Below, piece by piece: positions 1 to 9,579 of a stretch of 64,000 nucleotides of DNA. Position 1 is the first letter of the stretch. The number at the start of each line of letters is the position of its first letter. A program made the position numbers and the translations under genes. A model generated the notes under the pieces. The model had not been told where the DNA came from and searched no databases. It saw only the letters and a program-made list of their open reading frames with translations. Source of the stretch: Endomicrobium sp. (lineage in GTDB: Bacteria; Elusimicrobiota; Endomicrobiia; Endomicrobiales; Endomicrobiaceae); the NCBI GenBank assembly GCA_031290155.1, contig JAITOB010000004.1, positions 1 to 64,000 on the forward strand. Reading direction: 5' to 3'.

Positions 1-141
1 GGAAGCGAAGCGGAAGCCAGCTCAGGCAAGGAAGAACAGACCAAAAGCTCGCACGGAAGTAAAGAAATAGCTCTTGGGGTATCCTGGAAAAAAAGGGACG
101 TCACAGGAGCGACGTCGAGCGAGAGTTAAAAAACAGGAACT
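1..141 (+). other. Leader of a foreign rRNA operon
   Basis: This stretch precedes the plus-strand 16S fragment and is much richer in G and C than anything else up to position 60000. It reads like a pre-16S leader, running straight into the 16S 5' end at about 142. It has no relation to the resident rRNA leader at 677-1230. I infer that it belongs to the same betaproteobacterial molecule as 142-440 and is not part of this chromosome. Confidence 0.6.
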
Positions 142-440
142 AAACTGAAGAGTTTGATCCTGGCTCAGATTGAACGCTGGCGGCATGCCTTACACATGCA
201 AGTCGAACGGCAGCGCGGGAGCAATCCTGGCGGCGAGTGGCGAACGGGTGAGTAAAACATCGGAACGTACCCAGAAGTGGGGGATAACGTAGCGAAAGTT
301 ACGCTAATACCGCATACCCTGTAAGCAGGAAAGCCGGGGACCGCAAGGCCTGGCGCTTATGGAGCGGCCGATGTCGGATTAGCTAGTTGGCGGGGTAAAA
401 GCCCACCAAGGCGACGATCCGTAGCGGGTCTGAGAGGACG
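142..440 (+). rRNA. 16S rRNA 5' fragment, betaproteobacterial type
   Basis: The fragment begins with the universal bacterial 16S start (AGAGTTTGATCCTGGCTCAG at 150-169) and runs through variable regions V1 and V2. The signature after the start (ATTGAACGCTGGCGGCATGC) and the V1-V2 text are of the Burkholderiales type as I know them. It stops abruptly at about 440, far short of the roughly 1500-base gene, where it meets the inverted resident 16S. Its base composition and phylogenetic flavour disagree with the rest of the window, so contamination or an amplification/assembly chimera is the likely explanation. A genuine horizontally acquired fragment is much less likely. Confidence 0.8.
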
Positions 441-676
<236 letters not shown>

Positions 677-791
677 AATTTATAGAGATTTGTTAATAAG
701 CTCTTAATTACAAAAAATATTACTCTTTAAATAAAAAATTAAAGACTTTTATTTAAATTGATTTTACAAATGACCCTTAGATTATATGATT

Positions 792-840
792 GCCTCTTTT
801 GCGAGGCGCTTGTCTGCGTGTTATTTAGTTTTCAAAGAAC
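792..840 (-). promoter_or_regulatory. rRNA leader: hairpin and boxA-like element
   Basis: On the minus strand, upstream of the resident 16S, there is a boxA-like antitermination sequence (GTTCTTTGAAAACTAAATA, 821-839). It is of the kind found before many Gram-positive and related rRNA genes. It is followed by a perfect 5-bp GC-rich hairpin (GCCTC/GAGGC, 792-807). Position between promoter and 16S supports a role in rRNA transcription antitermination and processing. The assignment is by motif only. Confidence 0.55.
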
Positions 841-1027
841 TTTTAAGAGAGAGAGAGAAACACTCTTCTTTGCTTTTTTTAATTTAATTCCAGCAAAGTT
901 TTATTATTTATATAAATATTAACTACAACAGTAACTTTTTAGAGTTTTATAACTCTTTGACTTTTAAACTTCTAAATATAAAATAATGCTACAACATACT
1001 TTTATATCTAGAAATTGTAGACCCGTA

Positions 1028-1056
1028 ATTAGACAAATTTATTTTAAAATTGTCAA
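1028..1056 (-). promoter_or_regulatory. rrn promoter P2
   Basis: The minus strand carries TTGACA (1051-1056), a 17-base spacer and TCTAAT (1028-1033). This is a near-consensus sigma-70 promoter directed at the 16S gene. Confidence 0.7.
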
Positions 1057-1198
1057 GTTTTTTATCTTTTCAAACTTGTTATTTAATCTTACTAGTTTAC
1101 AAAATTTATATTTTTTGTCAATAACTAGACTGCTTAATGTTTATTAAAACGTCTTTTTTATTTACACCGCAATCACAATATAATTTACAACTTTCTGC

Positions 1199-1227
1199 AT
1201 TGTATCACAATTTATAAAACTTGTCAA
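1199..1227 (-). promoter_or_regulatory. rrn promoter P1
   Basis: The minus strand carries a perfect TTGACA (1222-1227), a 17-base spacer and TACAAT (1199-1204). With P2 it forms a tandem pair about 170 bases apart, the usual arrangement for rRNA operons. Confidence 0.75.
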
Positions 1228-1702
1228 CAATTTGTAGTATTTCTCAACATATCAAATTTTAAAGTATGCTATTTAAAATATAATGGCAACATTTTTATCA
1301 AATTATCGTATTGTAAAAATAATTGGTTTTTGTTTTTTACCTGATATCGTTATCAGAAAAAGGCGAATAAATTACATAATCGATAACGGATTATTTATAA
1401 TCAGCTCTTTTACTTCATAAGGAGCTATTACAGTTATTTTTATTTTCAATACGTGTTTTAAAGATACATTGTTATATGTATACATTTAAAAACAATTAAC
1501 AAGTATCTTTATTATATTTGTATAGAACGTTTTTAACCGCGACAGGAAATTGATAAACCATTTTATATTATAATACAATTTTTATATTGCAGACAAGACA
1601 TATGATTACTCAAAATATATGCTATCGTAGCACAGCAGTATTTTACATAATTTTAATTCAAGCGCAATAAGCACAATATTTATAATTATAGTTCTTGGAA
1701 TT
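1228..1702. other. Long AT-rich gap without a gene
   Basis: About 475 bases between the rrn promoters and the flippase-like gene. It is strongly AT-rich with stops in all frames. I see no RNA gene, no clear repeat and no recognisable remnant of a coding sequence. Confidence 0.5.
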
Positions 1703-3022
1703 TTATGTTTTACTATTTAAAATTTTATATGTTTTCAACGGCAGCACCCAGATAGATACAAGTATAATTGATAATATTAAACCTATAACAATGCCTTCAA
1801 TTCCATATTTTTTTGAAAGAAAATACTGCATAAATATGTTTATAAATGCTTGAAAAGGCATATATATCCAAAATATTTTTAATGTGCTTATACTCTGTAG
1901 AAATATCATAAAAGTATCCTGCCATGCTTTTATAGTTATATATATACCAAACAATAAAATTAAAGATCCTACCGGTATAATATCTAATCCCGGAGCTAAA
2001 ATTGTTATTATAAATTTTGAAAAAATCATAACTGCCGCTGTCCCTGCAATCATAAATAATGTCACATAAATGAGATTTCTCTTTATTGTTTTCTTTATAT
2101 ATTCAAACTTTTGTTGAATATACATTTCCGTACTTACCGGCCAAAAAGCTCCTAGCATTGACGTATATAAAAATAAATAAAACATAAATACTCTTATAAA
2201 AATATTATATGTTACTATTTCATTAGGACTCAAAGTTTGTGACATTACTAAATAATCTGTTTGTATATATGCCATATAAATCACTGACATTCCATGAAAT
2301 TTTACCGATCTCGTAAATAAAGATTTAATAATTACAAAATCAAATTTAAATATCTTTGCAAAAAAACTTTTAAATATCTTTAGAAAATGAATTAAAGTAA
2401 TAATTAATTGCGGCAATGTGAAAATAAGTAAAGCACATAAAAGGCTATTATGTATAAATGAAAAGCGGTTAAAAATAACAATGGATATCATAGATATAAC
2501 TGAAGATACCGCAAACATCATGTTAGGAATATACCCCTTATGCAAGGCATAGTATATCTTATATACTATGCCTAAAAGAGCATTGATAAGAGACACAATA
2601 CCTACCATAAATATTATACTGACTTTTTCCTCAAATGATATGTGTGTAAACTTTCTAAAAATAATATCCTGTACAGGATTCGTAATAATAAGCATCAAAA
2701 ATATTGAAACTATAAATAAAACAGTTATTATTTGTAATGACGCAATAAGATATTTTTCATAATTTTCTTTTTTAGCTCGGGATTCAGAAATAAAATTTTG
2801 CAATGACGAACCTACGCTAAATTCAAATAAACTGAACCAGCCTGTCAGTGAAAAAACTACAAGATAAACTGCATAGCTATTCTCCCCAAAAGAAGCCAAT
2901 AGTACTCTTATGCTTACAATCTGCACTAAAGAAGTAATAATTTTGCTGCACCAGGCACTTGCAGCAACTATCCAATGTCTCGGGAATTTTTTAAGGAAAG
3001 TTTTAATATGTTGTTTTAACAT
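1703..3022 (-). CDS. Polysaccharide flippase-like membrane protein (MATE/Wzx type)
   Basis: A 439-residue protein made almost entirely of hydrophobic segments, roughly twelve by eye, separated by short lysine-rich loops. The N-terminal pattern (basic start, a first helix near residue 20, then a conserved-looking glycine-rich stretch near 80-95) resembles the Wzx/RfbX branch of the MOP exporter superfamily. Those proteins flip lipid-linked sugar units across the inner membrane. No glycosyltransferase or sugar-nucleotide gene lies next to it, so the substrate is unknown. No good ribosome-binding site precedes the ATG. It is one of few intact genes in the first 7 kb. Family placement is by fold-level resemblance only. 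Confidence 0.65.
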   Translation of the reverse strand: MLKQHIKTFLKKFPRHWIVAASAWCSKIITSLVQIVSIRVLLASFGENSYAVYLVVFSLTGWFSLFEFSVGSSLQNFISESRAKKENYEKYLIASLQIITVLFIVSIFLMLIITNPVQDIIFRKFTHISFEEKVSIIFMVGIVSLINALLGIVYKIYYALHKGYIPNMMFAVSSVISMISIVIFNRFSFIHNSLLCALLIFTLPQLIITLIHFLKIFKSFFAKIFKFDFVIIKSLFTRSVKFHGMSVIYMAYIQTDYLVMSQTLSPNEIVTYNIFIRVFMFYLFLYTSMLGAFWPVSTEMYIQQKFEYIKKTIKRNLIYVTLFMIAGTAAVMIFSKFIITILAPGLDIIPVGSLILLFGIYITIKAWQDTFMIFLQSISTLKIFWIYMPFQAFINIFMQYFLSKKYGIEGIVIGLILSIILVSIWVLPLKTYKILNSKT

Positions 3023-3325
3023 TATTTTTGAGATCTAGTTTTCATACTTATACACTTGTCTTTTATAACTAAATAAATAGCCTTGCCGCTTAAATAAAAT
3101 ACACTGTTGCAATTATACAGATTAGTGTTTTATTTAGCAACTTACTAATGAAAAGAATAAATAGGCATTGATAAGATTTAGGAAAATAATTTATTATATT
3201 TTTATTAAAAATTTAATTCCCTATTATCTACTTATACATTAAATATTAAAATTATAAGTGTTGATTTTTCACTTGATTTATAGCTGCAAATCTCCTATAA
3301 TTTATTTATAAAATAAGGACTTATT
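3023..3325. other. AT-rich gap upstream of the transposase remnant
   Basis: About 300 bases that probably hold the promoter of the minus-strand flippase-like gene. I see no gene and cannot identify terminal inverted repeats of the neighbouring insertion sequence with confidence. Confidence 0.4.
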
Positions 3326-4180
3326 ATGAGTAATTTGGATACAGCGAAAGCAATTTTTTATAGTTTAAGCATATGAAGATAGAAATGAATTGGTAAAATG
3401 TTTAACAAACGATGATTCTAATTCTAACAAGAAAATAGATTTTTCAGAAATCTCTAAAAATAGCATGATTTTTCCTCATTGTGGTAAAAATCATATTGTT
3501 AAGAATGGCAAGAAAAGTGATTTACAAAGATTTATTTGTAATGATTGTCATAAAACATTTACAACTACTACTAATAACTTTTTATCATTCAAGAAAACCA
3601 ATAGAATTATGACAGCAATATATTGATTTAATGTTTTTATGGTTTAACTTCAAACCAATTATCGCAAAAACTTGATATCGATATTAAAACCGCTAAATTA
3701 CGGGGTGTTATTGAGGTTGATGAAACTATTTTAGATGGTCTTGCAAAGGCAGCCGCAAACTTGCCAAAGGTGAAGCAAGATTGCGGGATGGTCGTGCGAC
3801 GCCACTGAAAATCATTTAAGGGGTTTAAGTAAAGAGCAGATTTGTGTTTTAACTGTTATTGATAGAAGTAAGATAATTTTTAATAAACCTGTATCATTCG
3901 GTAAAATGAATGGCGGAATTGCAAAAGAAGTATTGAAAAAAAACAGGTTGCTAAAAAATCTATCTTGATAACCGACGGTGAAAAAGCATACATCATTAAA
4001 GGTACAATCAAATTAAAACAAATCAAAGGCGGTTTGACTAATGATAAAGTTTTTATCGTTAGCAAAATATCAATAATTATCATTCGGCATTAAAGAAGTG
4101 GATGGGCGATTCAATAGTGTTAGCACTAAATATCTTGACCATTATGTGAATTTCTTCAAAGCAGTAAAATCAAAAATCTG
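3326..4180 (+). pseudogene. IS1595-family transposase remnant
   Basis: Fragments in several frames line up as one ISXO2-like transposase. At 3450-3570 there is an N-terminal zinc ribbon (HCGKNHIVKNGK, then CNDCHKTF). At about 3708-3730 there is the first catalytic acidic residue in VIEVDETILD. The central DDE region includes ILITDGEKAY near 3962-3990. Near 4080-4160 the C-terminal text FNSVSTKYLDHYVNFF is typical of the family. The reading frame is broken at least four times, starting 17 codons after the ATG, so the gene is dead. Terminal inverted repeats were not found. The element lies next to a decayed RM locus. Confidence 0.75.
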
Positions 4181-4261
4181 TATTTGATGACATTATAGTC
4201 AATAGCAACAGGTGTCGTAGATTGTATATTAGTAATAAGAAATATTGCTTTCAGATCGAAT

Positions 4262-5238
4262 CACCATATTGAAGATTTTTAATATAATTTTCCATAAACT
4301 TCCAATCTGGTTTTCCATTTTTATCTAATGGTAATAATAATTATGTAGCACGGATTCGCGGTTGATTAAATTTTCTACCATAAACATATTTATAATTACC
4401 TTTCATAAATATTGTTTGTAAAAATAAACTAATACACTTATTCAATGTGAATTTCGGTTTTAGTAATTCTACATGGTCTGATGCAGTATAATCTATAATC
4501 CTCTTCTTGATACGATACAAATCCTAAAATACAACACTATCAGCAACTAAAACATTACCGATTTTCAGTTTTATGATTATAAAAACCAGCGACACCATTA
4601 TTTGTGGCACGAATTGTCACTTATGGATAATCACCATATCCATAAGTTGTTTCTAAATCAATTAATTGTGCGGTAGTTATGCCAGATACATCAAAAATAT
4701 CACCAACCAACACTCCCCCCCCCCAGTTGCTATATTAAAATTATTTGTTGATTTGCTATTTGTTTTAACTGCACTGAATGTTATGTTTTTTTCAATTATA
4801 ATTTTTCATGTAGTCCCTAATCAGGAATTTTTACATTTTCTGATTTAGTCGGTAATATAATCTCTGTATTTTCTATATTTTCTTTTGTTATAGGTCTCCC
4901 ATAACTATATTTACAAGAATTTTCTCCATATAGTTTTTATAAATAAAGCTCGTTCTTTATTTAAAATGAAATCTCGTGGGATTAAAATCAACATATGGTC
5001 GCCCGTAGAAAATTCATAATCATGATAAAGTAGTTTCTATGTTAAAACATTCGCCGGTGCCATTTTTAAACCATAAAACCAGTTACTCCATATTTTTTCA
5101 GTGCGAGTAACATACGGGTAATTTCCGGATTCATACTCTCTATTTAAAACTTCAATAGAAATACTACCAACCCTTTTTTTATTATAAAGAGTTGATTCAT
5201 TTTGAATGATTGCCACAAAGAAGTATTTATATAACTAT
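4262..5238 (-). pseudogene. DNA specificity (HsdS-like) subunit remnant
   Basis: On the minus strand, directly downstream of the methylase remnant, frame-shifted pieces read as a target-recognition protein. They include a start-like segment with GDIFDVSG-type text near 4690, a body with YGDYP and IRATNNGVAGFYNHKT near 4560-4640, and a tail with LPLDKNGKPDWKFMENYI near 4280-4330. That tail is characteristic of S-like subunits associated with N6-adenine methylases. Multiple stops and shifts occur, and a run of ten cytosines (4715-4724) sits inside. It would have directed the adjacent methylase to its target site. It is now non-functional. Confidence 0.65.
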
Positions 5239-6936
5239 TCATTTTCTATAATAATCTCCGAGTATTTCTAATAATTCGGATTCAGATAAATTATCATTTA
5301 TGATACCTAAGTCTTTTTTTGCTTGAAATATCATATAGTTAGAAATAGTCCATTTATCTTTTGATTGAATTTTTGTTTTAACAAAAGTTATTTCATCTGG
5401 TATTTTGTGTTTAGCAACATCCAAAGAATCTAATAATTCAGTTTGAATTTTACCCCACTTACCATAAATACCTGTTCTACCTTTTTGTTTAGATAATACA
5501 AAACCATCTTCTCTTAAATCATAAAACAAAACATCATCTTTTCCATAATCAAATTGACGATTAGTCTCAAATACAGCAACCGCTGTATGGGTTGTGGCAT
5601 TTGGAGCAAATAAATCTTTTGGCATATTTATAACATATTTTAATGTATGTTTTTTAATATTGCTTCGCGTCTATTATCATCTTTAAAGCATGTTGAAAGT
5701 GGTGCAATGATTACCGCATACCTTTCACAATTATCTAATAACTTTTCTAAAATGCTATTTCTTTCGGTGTTAGGTCTTCTTTATTTTCCTTGCCGCTATA
5801 CGATTAATGAACCCTATTGTAGGTTTGAATTTATTTAATTCAACCTGTGTTTGATAGTCATTTATTGAATCATAATTAAATATTGAACTTTTCCATCACC
5901 TCTAAACAACATATTTGATACTGCGCAAATATACATAGTCGGATTAACTTCGAATCCTAATAATTGTTTTTCTTTAACTATTTTCTTTGCTTCTTCTTTA
6001 TCTGGTCTACTGCCATTGTCTATTTGTGATAGCAAAGCATTCATACCGGCAATTAAAAATGCCCCTGTTCCACAACATAAATCAATAATTCTGTCATTGT
6101 CCGTTTAATGAAACCATTTTGTAAATAAAGTTGCAATACGTCTTGGTGTTAATACAATACCCTTTTTAACATTAGATACGCCAGCATATTTTAGAAATTC
6201 TTCATAAAATTTCCCTAAAATATCATATAGTTAGATGTTTTAGCAAAATTTCTATTAAACAATGGTATGACAGAATTTTCCAATTCCATCAAAATATCTC
6301 TTAAAATTGTATTTTCGATTATTATTTAATAATCGATCTGTTTTTAAAACGCTATTCTGTACCCAATACCAACAATTTTGTTGCTGGAATACCTTCTGAT
6401 ATTAGAACATCACTCACAGTTGAAAACAAATTAGTAATAATTTGTTGTGAAGAATGTGTTTTATAATGCTGTGGAAAATTATTTAGAAATTTTGTTGAAT
6501 TATGCAATCAAATCATCAATGCCGATAACAACACTGGTCTTTTTTTTGTGAATCTATTGAACAAGTAGATTATTTATTTTATAACTTGATTTAGATACGG
6601 AACTTATTGCTTGCTCTTCACCAATAAAATTAAATTAGTTAGTATTTAAAAATCATTCCGAATACCAATTAATTCCACCGATAGCACCTTTTGTATCAAG
6701 ATTGTCATGGTCTTTAACATCAGGTTTTTCCTCTACAAGAATTAATAATTTTTGTTTATAAAAATTCTATCTGGAAACCTAGGATTGCCGTTTTGTTTTT
6801 TAGATGATTTTGCCAAAACATTTTGAATTTCTAATATTAACTTAGAACCAGAATCATCCCAGTCAGCAGTCTGATACCCAAGATTTTGTAATCTTTGAGT
6901 TACGCTTGGGGTGATATTTTTATCTTTTCTTGACAT
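5239..6936 (-). pseudogene. N6-adenine DNA methylase (HsdM-like) remnant
   Basis: The N-terminus (MSRKDKNITPSVTQRLQNLG) begins at 6936. Methylase motif I is clear at 6040-6110 (IIDLCCGTGAFLIAGMNAL). The NPPY catalytic region near 5795-5835 is damaged: it reads as INRIAARK where NPPYSGKE would be expected. The C-terminal 128 codons (5239-5625) remain open, with TTHTAVAVFET and a final helix. At least six frame breaks or stops separate these pieces, so it cannot make an active enzyme. Just upstream, 6900-7082 holds a short open stretch of unknown nature that overlaps the methylase start in another frame. The nuclease of this system is not visible in the window. Confidence 0.75.
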
Positions 6937-7139
6937 TTTTCATACTCTCTATTATTTATCATTTTAAGAGTACCAGTTTTCATCATTTTTGGCAGTAACA
7001 TTTTCAGGAGTGCGACATTATTAATGTTAAAAATCGACACTTGTGGGAAAAATCGTCTAAAATTATTTGCTGTAATCTTCATTTACTGTATGAAAAACAC
7101 TTTTCCGCAGCTTTTACTTTTAGATTACAAACCATATAA

Positions 7140-7592
7140 TTGAATCAACCTAAATAAATAAGTAATGGAACTTCCCCGCAGTCCGGAAATAGATAGTAAT
7201 TAACACATTCAGTCCATATTTTATGCGACCGAGTTTCTTTAGGAATTACTTTGTATCCAGCTTGATAAAAAATTCAGGTTTAAAACTCAATGAAAAAACT
7301 CTGCTTACTCCTAAATTTCTATCTTGCAGTGTTTCAACCACTTTTTTTTCCAAATCCTTGTTTTTTATACTTCTCAGATACGGCTAAAGATTTTACTTCC
7401 GCCAAATCTTCCTATGCCACATGCAGTGCGCCGCAAGTAACTATTTCGTCTTTATTTTCAAGGACAACAAATTCTTATTTTCATATATTGAACTTAGAGA
7501 TCTGTACAGCATTTCTTTAGTGTTCGCATAATATTCAACAAGATTATGCTTTCTCTTACATCTGTAATTTTTGCTGGTCTAATTATCATCAT
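7140..7592 (-). pseudogene. GNAT N-acetyltransferase remnant (short ArgA-like)
   Basis: The minus strand begins with [12 protein letters not shown], overlapping the stop codon of the upstream ferredoxin oxidoreductase gene. In shifted frames it then continues with YANTKEMLYRSL, an AAHCMW/EDLAEVKSLAVS-like acetyl-CoA region, KKQGFGKKVVETL and a tail resembling HKIWTECVN followed by FPDCGEVPLL. That tail is typical of short N-acetylglutamate-synthase-like GNAT proteins. Several frame shifts and stops break it. The overlap with the upstream gene shows the two were once translated as an operon. The arginine-pathway role is inferred from family resemblance. Confidence 0.65.
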
Positions 7593-8194
7593 CTGACCCC
7601 CCTTAAATTTTTATATTCTCTAAAATTATATCCTGCCCTTAGGGCTTTTTTATTAACTTCAATAAGCTGCGGCTTTAAAGCAAATACCTCTTCGCATGCT
7701 GACAAAACACTATCTAAAGTAAGAGATTTTTCACTATAGTTTTGTTGTTTACCATTAATATAGCCGCTACCTGTTTCAAGTGCTTTTATCAACGCGCCTA
7801 ATGCAACCATATTTGCGGTTTTTAAATTATTAATTTCTTTATCTGCAATATAGCTGACGGGTATAAAATAGGGAGAGATTTTATATTCTTTTCTCTGCGG
7901 TATAATTGAAGAGTTTGCAATTATTACGGCTTCGTCAGACATTTTATAAATAAATTTATCCAGTGAAAGTTCATTTAACACTATAAGAGCGTTCGGCTTA
8001 AACGCAAGAGGGGAACCTATTTCATCATCTGAGATCACAACCGTAGAGTTTGCCGTTCCCCCGCGCATTTCAGCCCCGTAAGACGGAAACCACGTTGTAT
8101 TCAACCCCAGTTCCATTGCTGCTTGTGCAATTAAAACTCCGGACAAAAGAACTCCCTGTCCACCAAAACCAGCAATTATTATTTCATTGTACAT
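7589..8194 (-). CDS. korC: 2-oxoacid:ferredoxin oxidoreductase, gamma subunit
   Basis: The N-terminus [22 protein letters not shown] is the hallmark of the gamma (POR) domain of 2-oxoglutarate- or 2-ketoisovalerate-type ferredoxin oxidoreductases, as is the following [18 protein letters not shown]. These enzymes oxidatively decarboxylate 2-oxoacids and pass electrons to ferredoxin. I place the start at 8194, where GCAGGAATAAG precedes the ATG. An upstream in-frame ATG at 8260 has no ribosome-binding site and would add a non-conserved 22-residue extension. The alpha, beta and ferredoxin-like subunits normally adjacent are absent here, so partners must lie elsewhere or be lost. The substrate is unresolved, hence moderate confidence in the symbol. 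Confidence 0.8.
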   Translation of the reverse strand: MYNEIIIAGFGGQGVLLSGVLIAQAAMELGLNTTWFPSYGAEMRGGTANSTVVISDDEIGSPLAFKPNALIVLNELSLDKFIYKMSDEAVIIANSSIIPQRKEYKISPYFIPVSYIADKEINNLKTANMVALGALIKALETGSGYINGKQQNYSEKSLTLDSVLSACEEVFALKPQLIEVNKKALRAGYNFREYKNLRGVR

Positions 8195-8258
8195 CTTATT
8201 CCTGCTTGTTTTAATTTCCATAAAAACATTCCTAAATATTATTTTTATGTGACGCAGC

Positions 8259-8287
8259 ATGATATATTATTTTATTTTTTTTGTCAA
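8259..8287 (-). promoter_or_regulatory. Promoter for the korC-like gene
   Basis: Minus-strand TTGACA (8282-8287), 17-base A-rich spacer and TATCAT (8259-8264), placed 65 bases before the chosen start. It shows that this gamma-subunit gene is transcribed on its own. Confidence 0.55.
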
Positions 8288-8435
8288 TGCGATTTGGATT
8301 TTATATATAAGCATAAAAAGATAATTTATAAATTGTTTATCTTAAACTTCAGCATAACTTAAGTATACTGTTCTATGGGGATTATAAAAGGACTGTTGTA
8401 TCACTTTTCGGATATTGTTATTAATAAAAAAACAC

Positions 8436-8464
8436 TTGACATCAATAAATGTTAGTGTTACAAT
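8436..8464 (+). promoter_or_regulatory. Promoter of the heat-shock operon
   Basis: TTGACA (8436-8441), 17-base spacer and TACAAT (8459-8464). This is a consensus-quality sigma-70 promoter that ends one base before the CIRCE element. Confidence 0.8.
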
Positions 8465-8465
8465 A

Positions 8466-8492
8466 TTAGCACTGTAATATTGTGAGTGCCAG
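8466..8492 (+). promoter_or_regulatory. CIRCE operator (HrcA binding site)
   Basis: TTAGCACTG, nine bases, GAGTGCCAG. Seventeen of the eighteen bases in the two arms fit or nearly fit the known CIRCE consensus TTAGCACTC-N9-GAGTGCTAA; differences lie in the last base of the left arm and the last three of the right. It overlaps the expected transcription start, so bound HrcA would block the operon. This is autoregulation, since hrcA is the first gene. Confidence 0.85.
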
Positions 8493-8528
8493 AATAAGTT
8501 GAATGCTAATATAGTTTACGAGGATAAA

Positions 8529-9578
8529 ATGCGGCATATAGCATTAGAAGTTTTAAAAGAAAGAAAAACTAGAATATTAAGCGCAATTATACATCATCAT
8601 ATCAAGACAGGAAAACCTGTAGGGTCTGATGTTTTGATAGAAAAGTACAATATTTCTTTATCTCCGGCTGCCGTCAGAAATTTAATGGCAGAGCTTGAAG
8701 AAGACGGATATTTAACGCATCCTCATACTTCTGCAGGACGAATTCCTACTGATAAAGGCTACAGATCTTATGTGAATAATCTTGCCAAACTTCAAAGTTT
8801 TGCCATAAAAGAAGAAGAGAAGTTAAGAAAAGAGTATGAACAAAAACATAATGAAATAGAAACATTTCTTTCAGAAACTTCTCGTATTTTATCAGGCTTA
8901 TCCAAATATACAGGTTTTGTTACGGCGCCTAAGTCACAATATGATGAAATAAAAAATATTGAACTTATACAGATTTCAAACGCAGAACTTTTAGTTGTAT
9001 TGGTTACTCAAAGCGGTATGATAAAACATAAACAGATAGAAGCTTCTCTTTCTACAAGACAATTAAAAAAATTGAAATATTTTTTAAATGAAAAATTACG
9101 AGGAGTGTCGGTTGCGCAGGCAAACACTAGAATTAATACAGAAATAATAGATTTTAGACAAAATGAAGATGAGATTTTAAAAACTGCAGAAAAAATAAGT
9201 TATGTTTTTTATAATATACAGGACGATATTTATATAGACGGTACGTCAAATGTAGTGACCTTTCCGGATTTTAACGATTTTGAGCCGGTAAAGTCAATTA
9301 TAAAATTTAATGAAGATAAAGATGCATTTATAGAAATGATAAATAAAGATTTTAACAGCAGCGGAATAAATGTAAAAATAGGTTCAGAAAATACGCTTGA
9401 TGAATTTAAGGATTTAAGTATTATAACAACAGTTTATAAAAACGGCGAATGTGCGGTAGGCGTTTTGGGTATTATCGGACCCAAACGAATGGAATATGAA
9501 AGAATGATGTCTCTTGTAAATCACAGCGCAGAAATGTTAAACAGATTTTTTAAAGATAAAGACAGGCTAGGAGGTTAA
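8529..9578 (+). CDS. hrcA: Heat-inducible transcription repressor HrcA
   Basis: A winged-helix N-terminus (ILSAIIHHHIKTGKPVGSD, then SPAAVRNLMAELEEDGYL and HTSAGRIPTDKGYR) is diagnostic of HrcA. A GAF-like core and a dimerisation region follow. HrcA binds CIRCE operators and represses chaperone genes until stress titrates its own folding helpers. I choose the ATG at 8529, which has GAGGA four bases upstream. An earlier ATG at 8499 lies only seven bases after the CIRCE element and has no ribosome-binding site. The protein is 349 residues, normal for the family. It is first in hrcA-grpE-dnaK-dnaJ. Confidence 0.92.
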   Translation: MRHIALEVLKERKTRILSAIIHHHIKTGKPVGSDVLIEKYNISLSPAAVRNLMAELEEDGYLTHPHTSAGRIPTDKGYRSYVNNLAKLQSFAIKEEEKLRKEYEQKHNEIETFLSETSRILSGLSKYTGFVTAPKSQYDEIKNIELIQISNAELLVVLVTQSGMIKHKQIEASLSTRQLKKLKYFLNEKLRGVSVAQANTRINTEIIDFRQNEDEILKTAEKISYVFYNIQDDIYIDGTSNVVTFPDFNDFEPVKSIIKFNEDKDAFIEMINKDFNSSGINVKIGSENTLDEFKDLSIITTVYKNGECAVGVLGIIGPKRMEYERMMSLVNHSAEMLNRFFKDKDRLGG

Positions 9579-9579
9579 T

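Noticed and set aside
845-860. GA-dinucleotide repeat in the rRNA leader as a functional repeat
   Set aside because: It is a short run (about five units) of low complexity beside the boxA-like element; there is no reason to assign a role.
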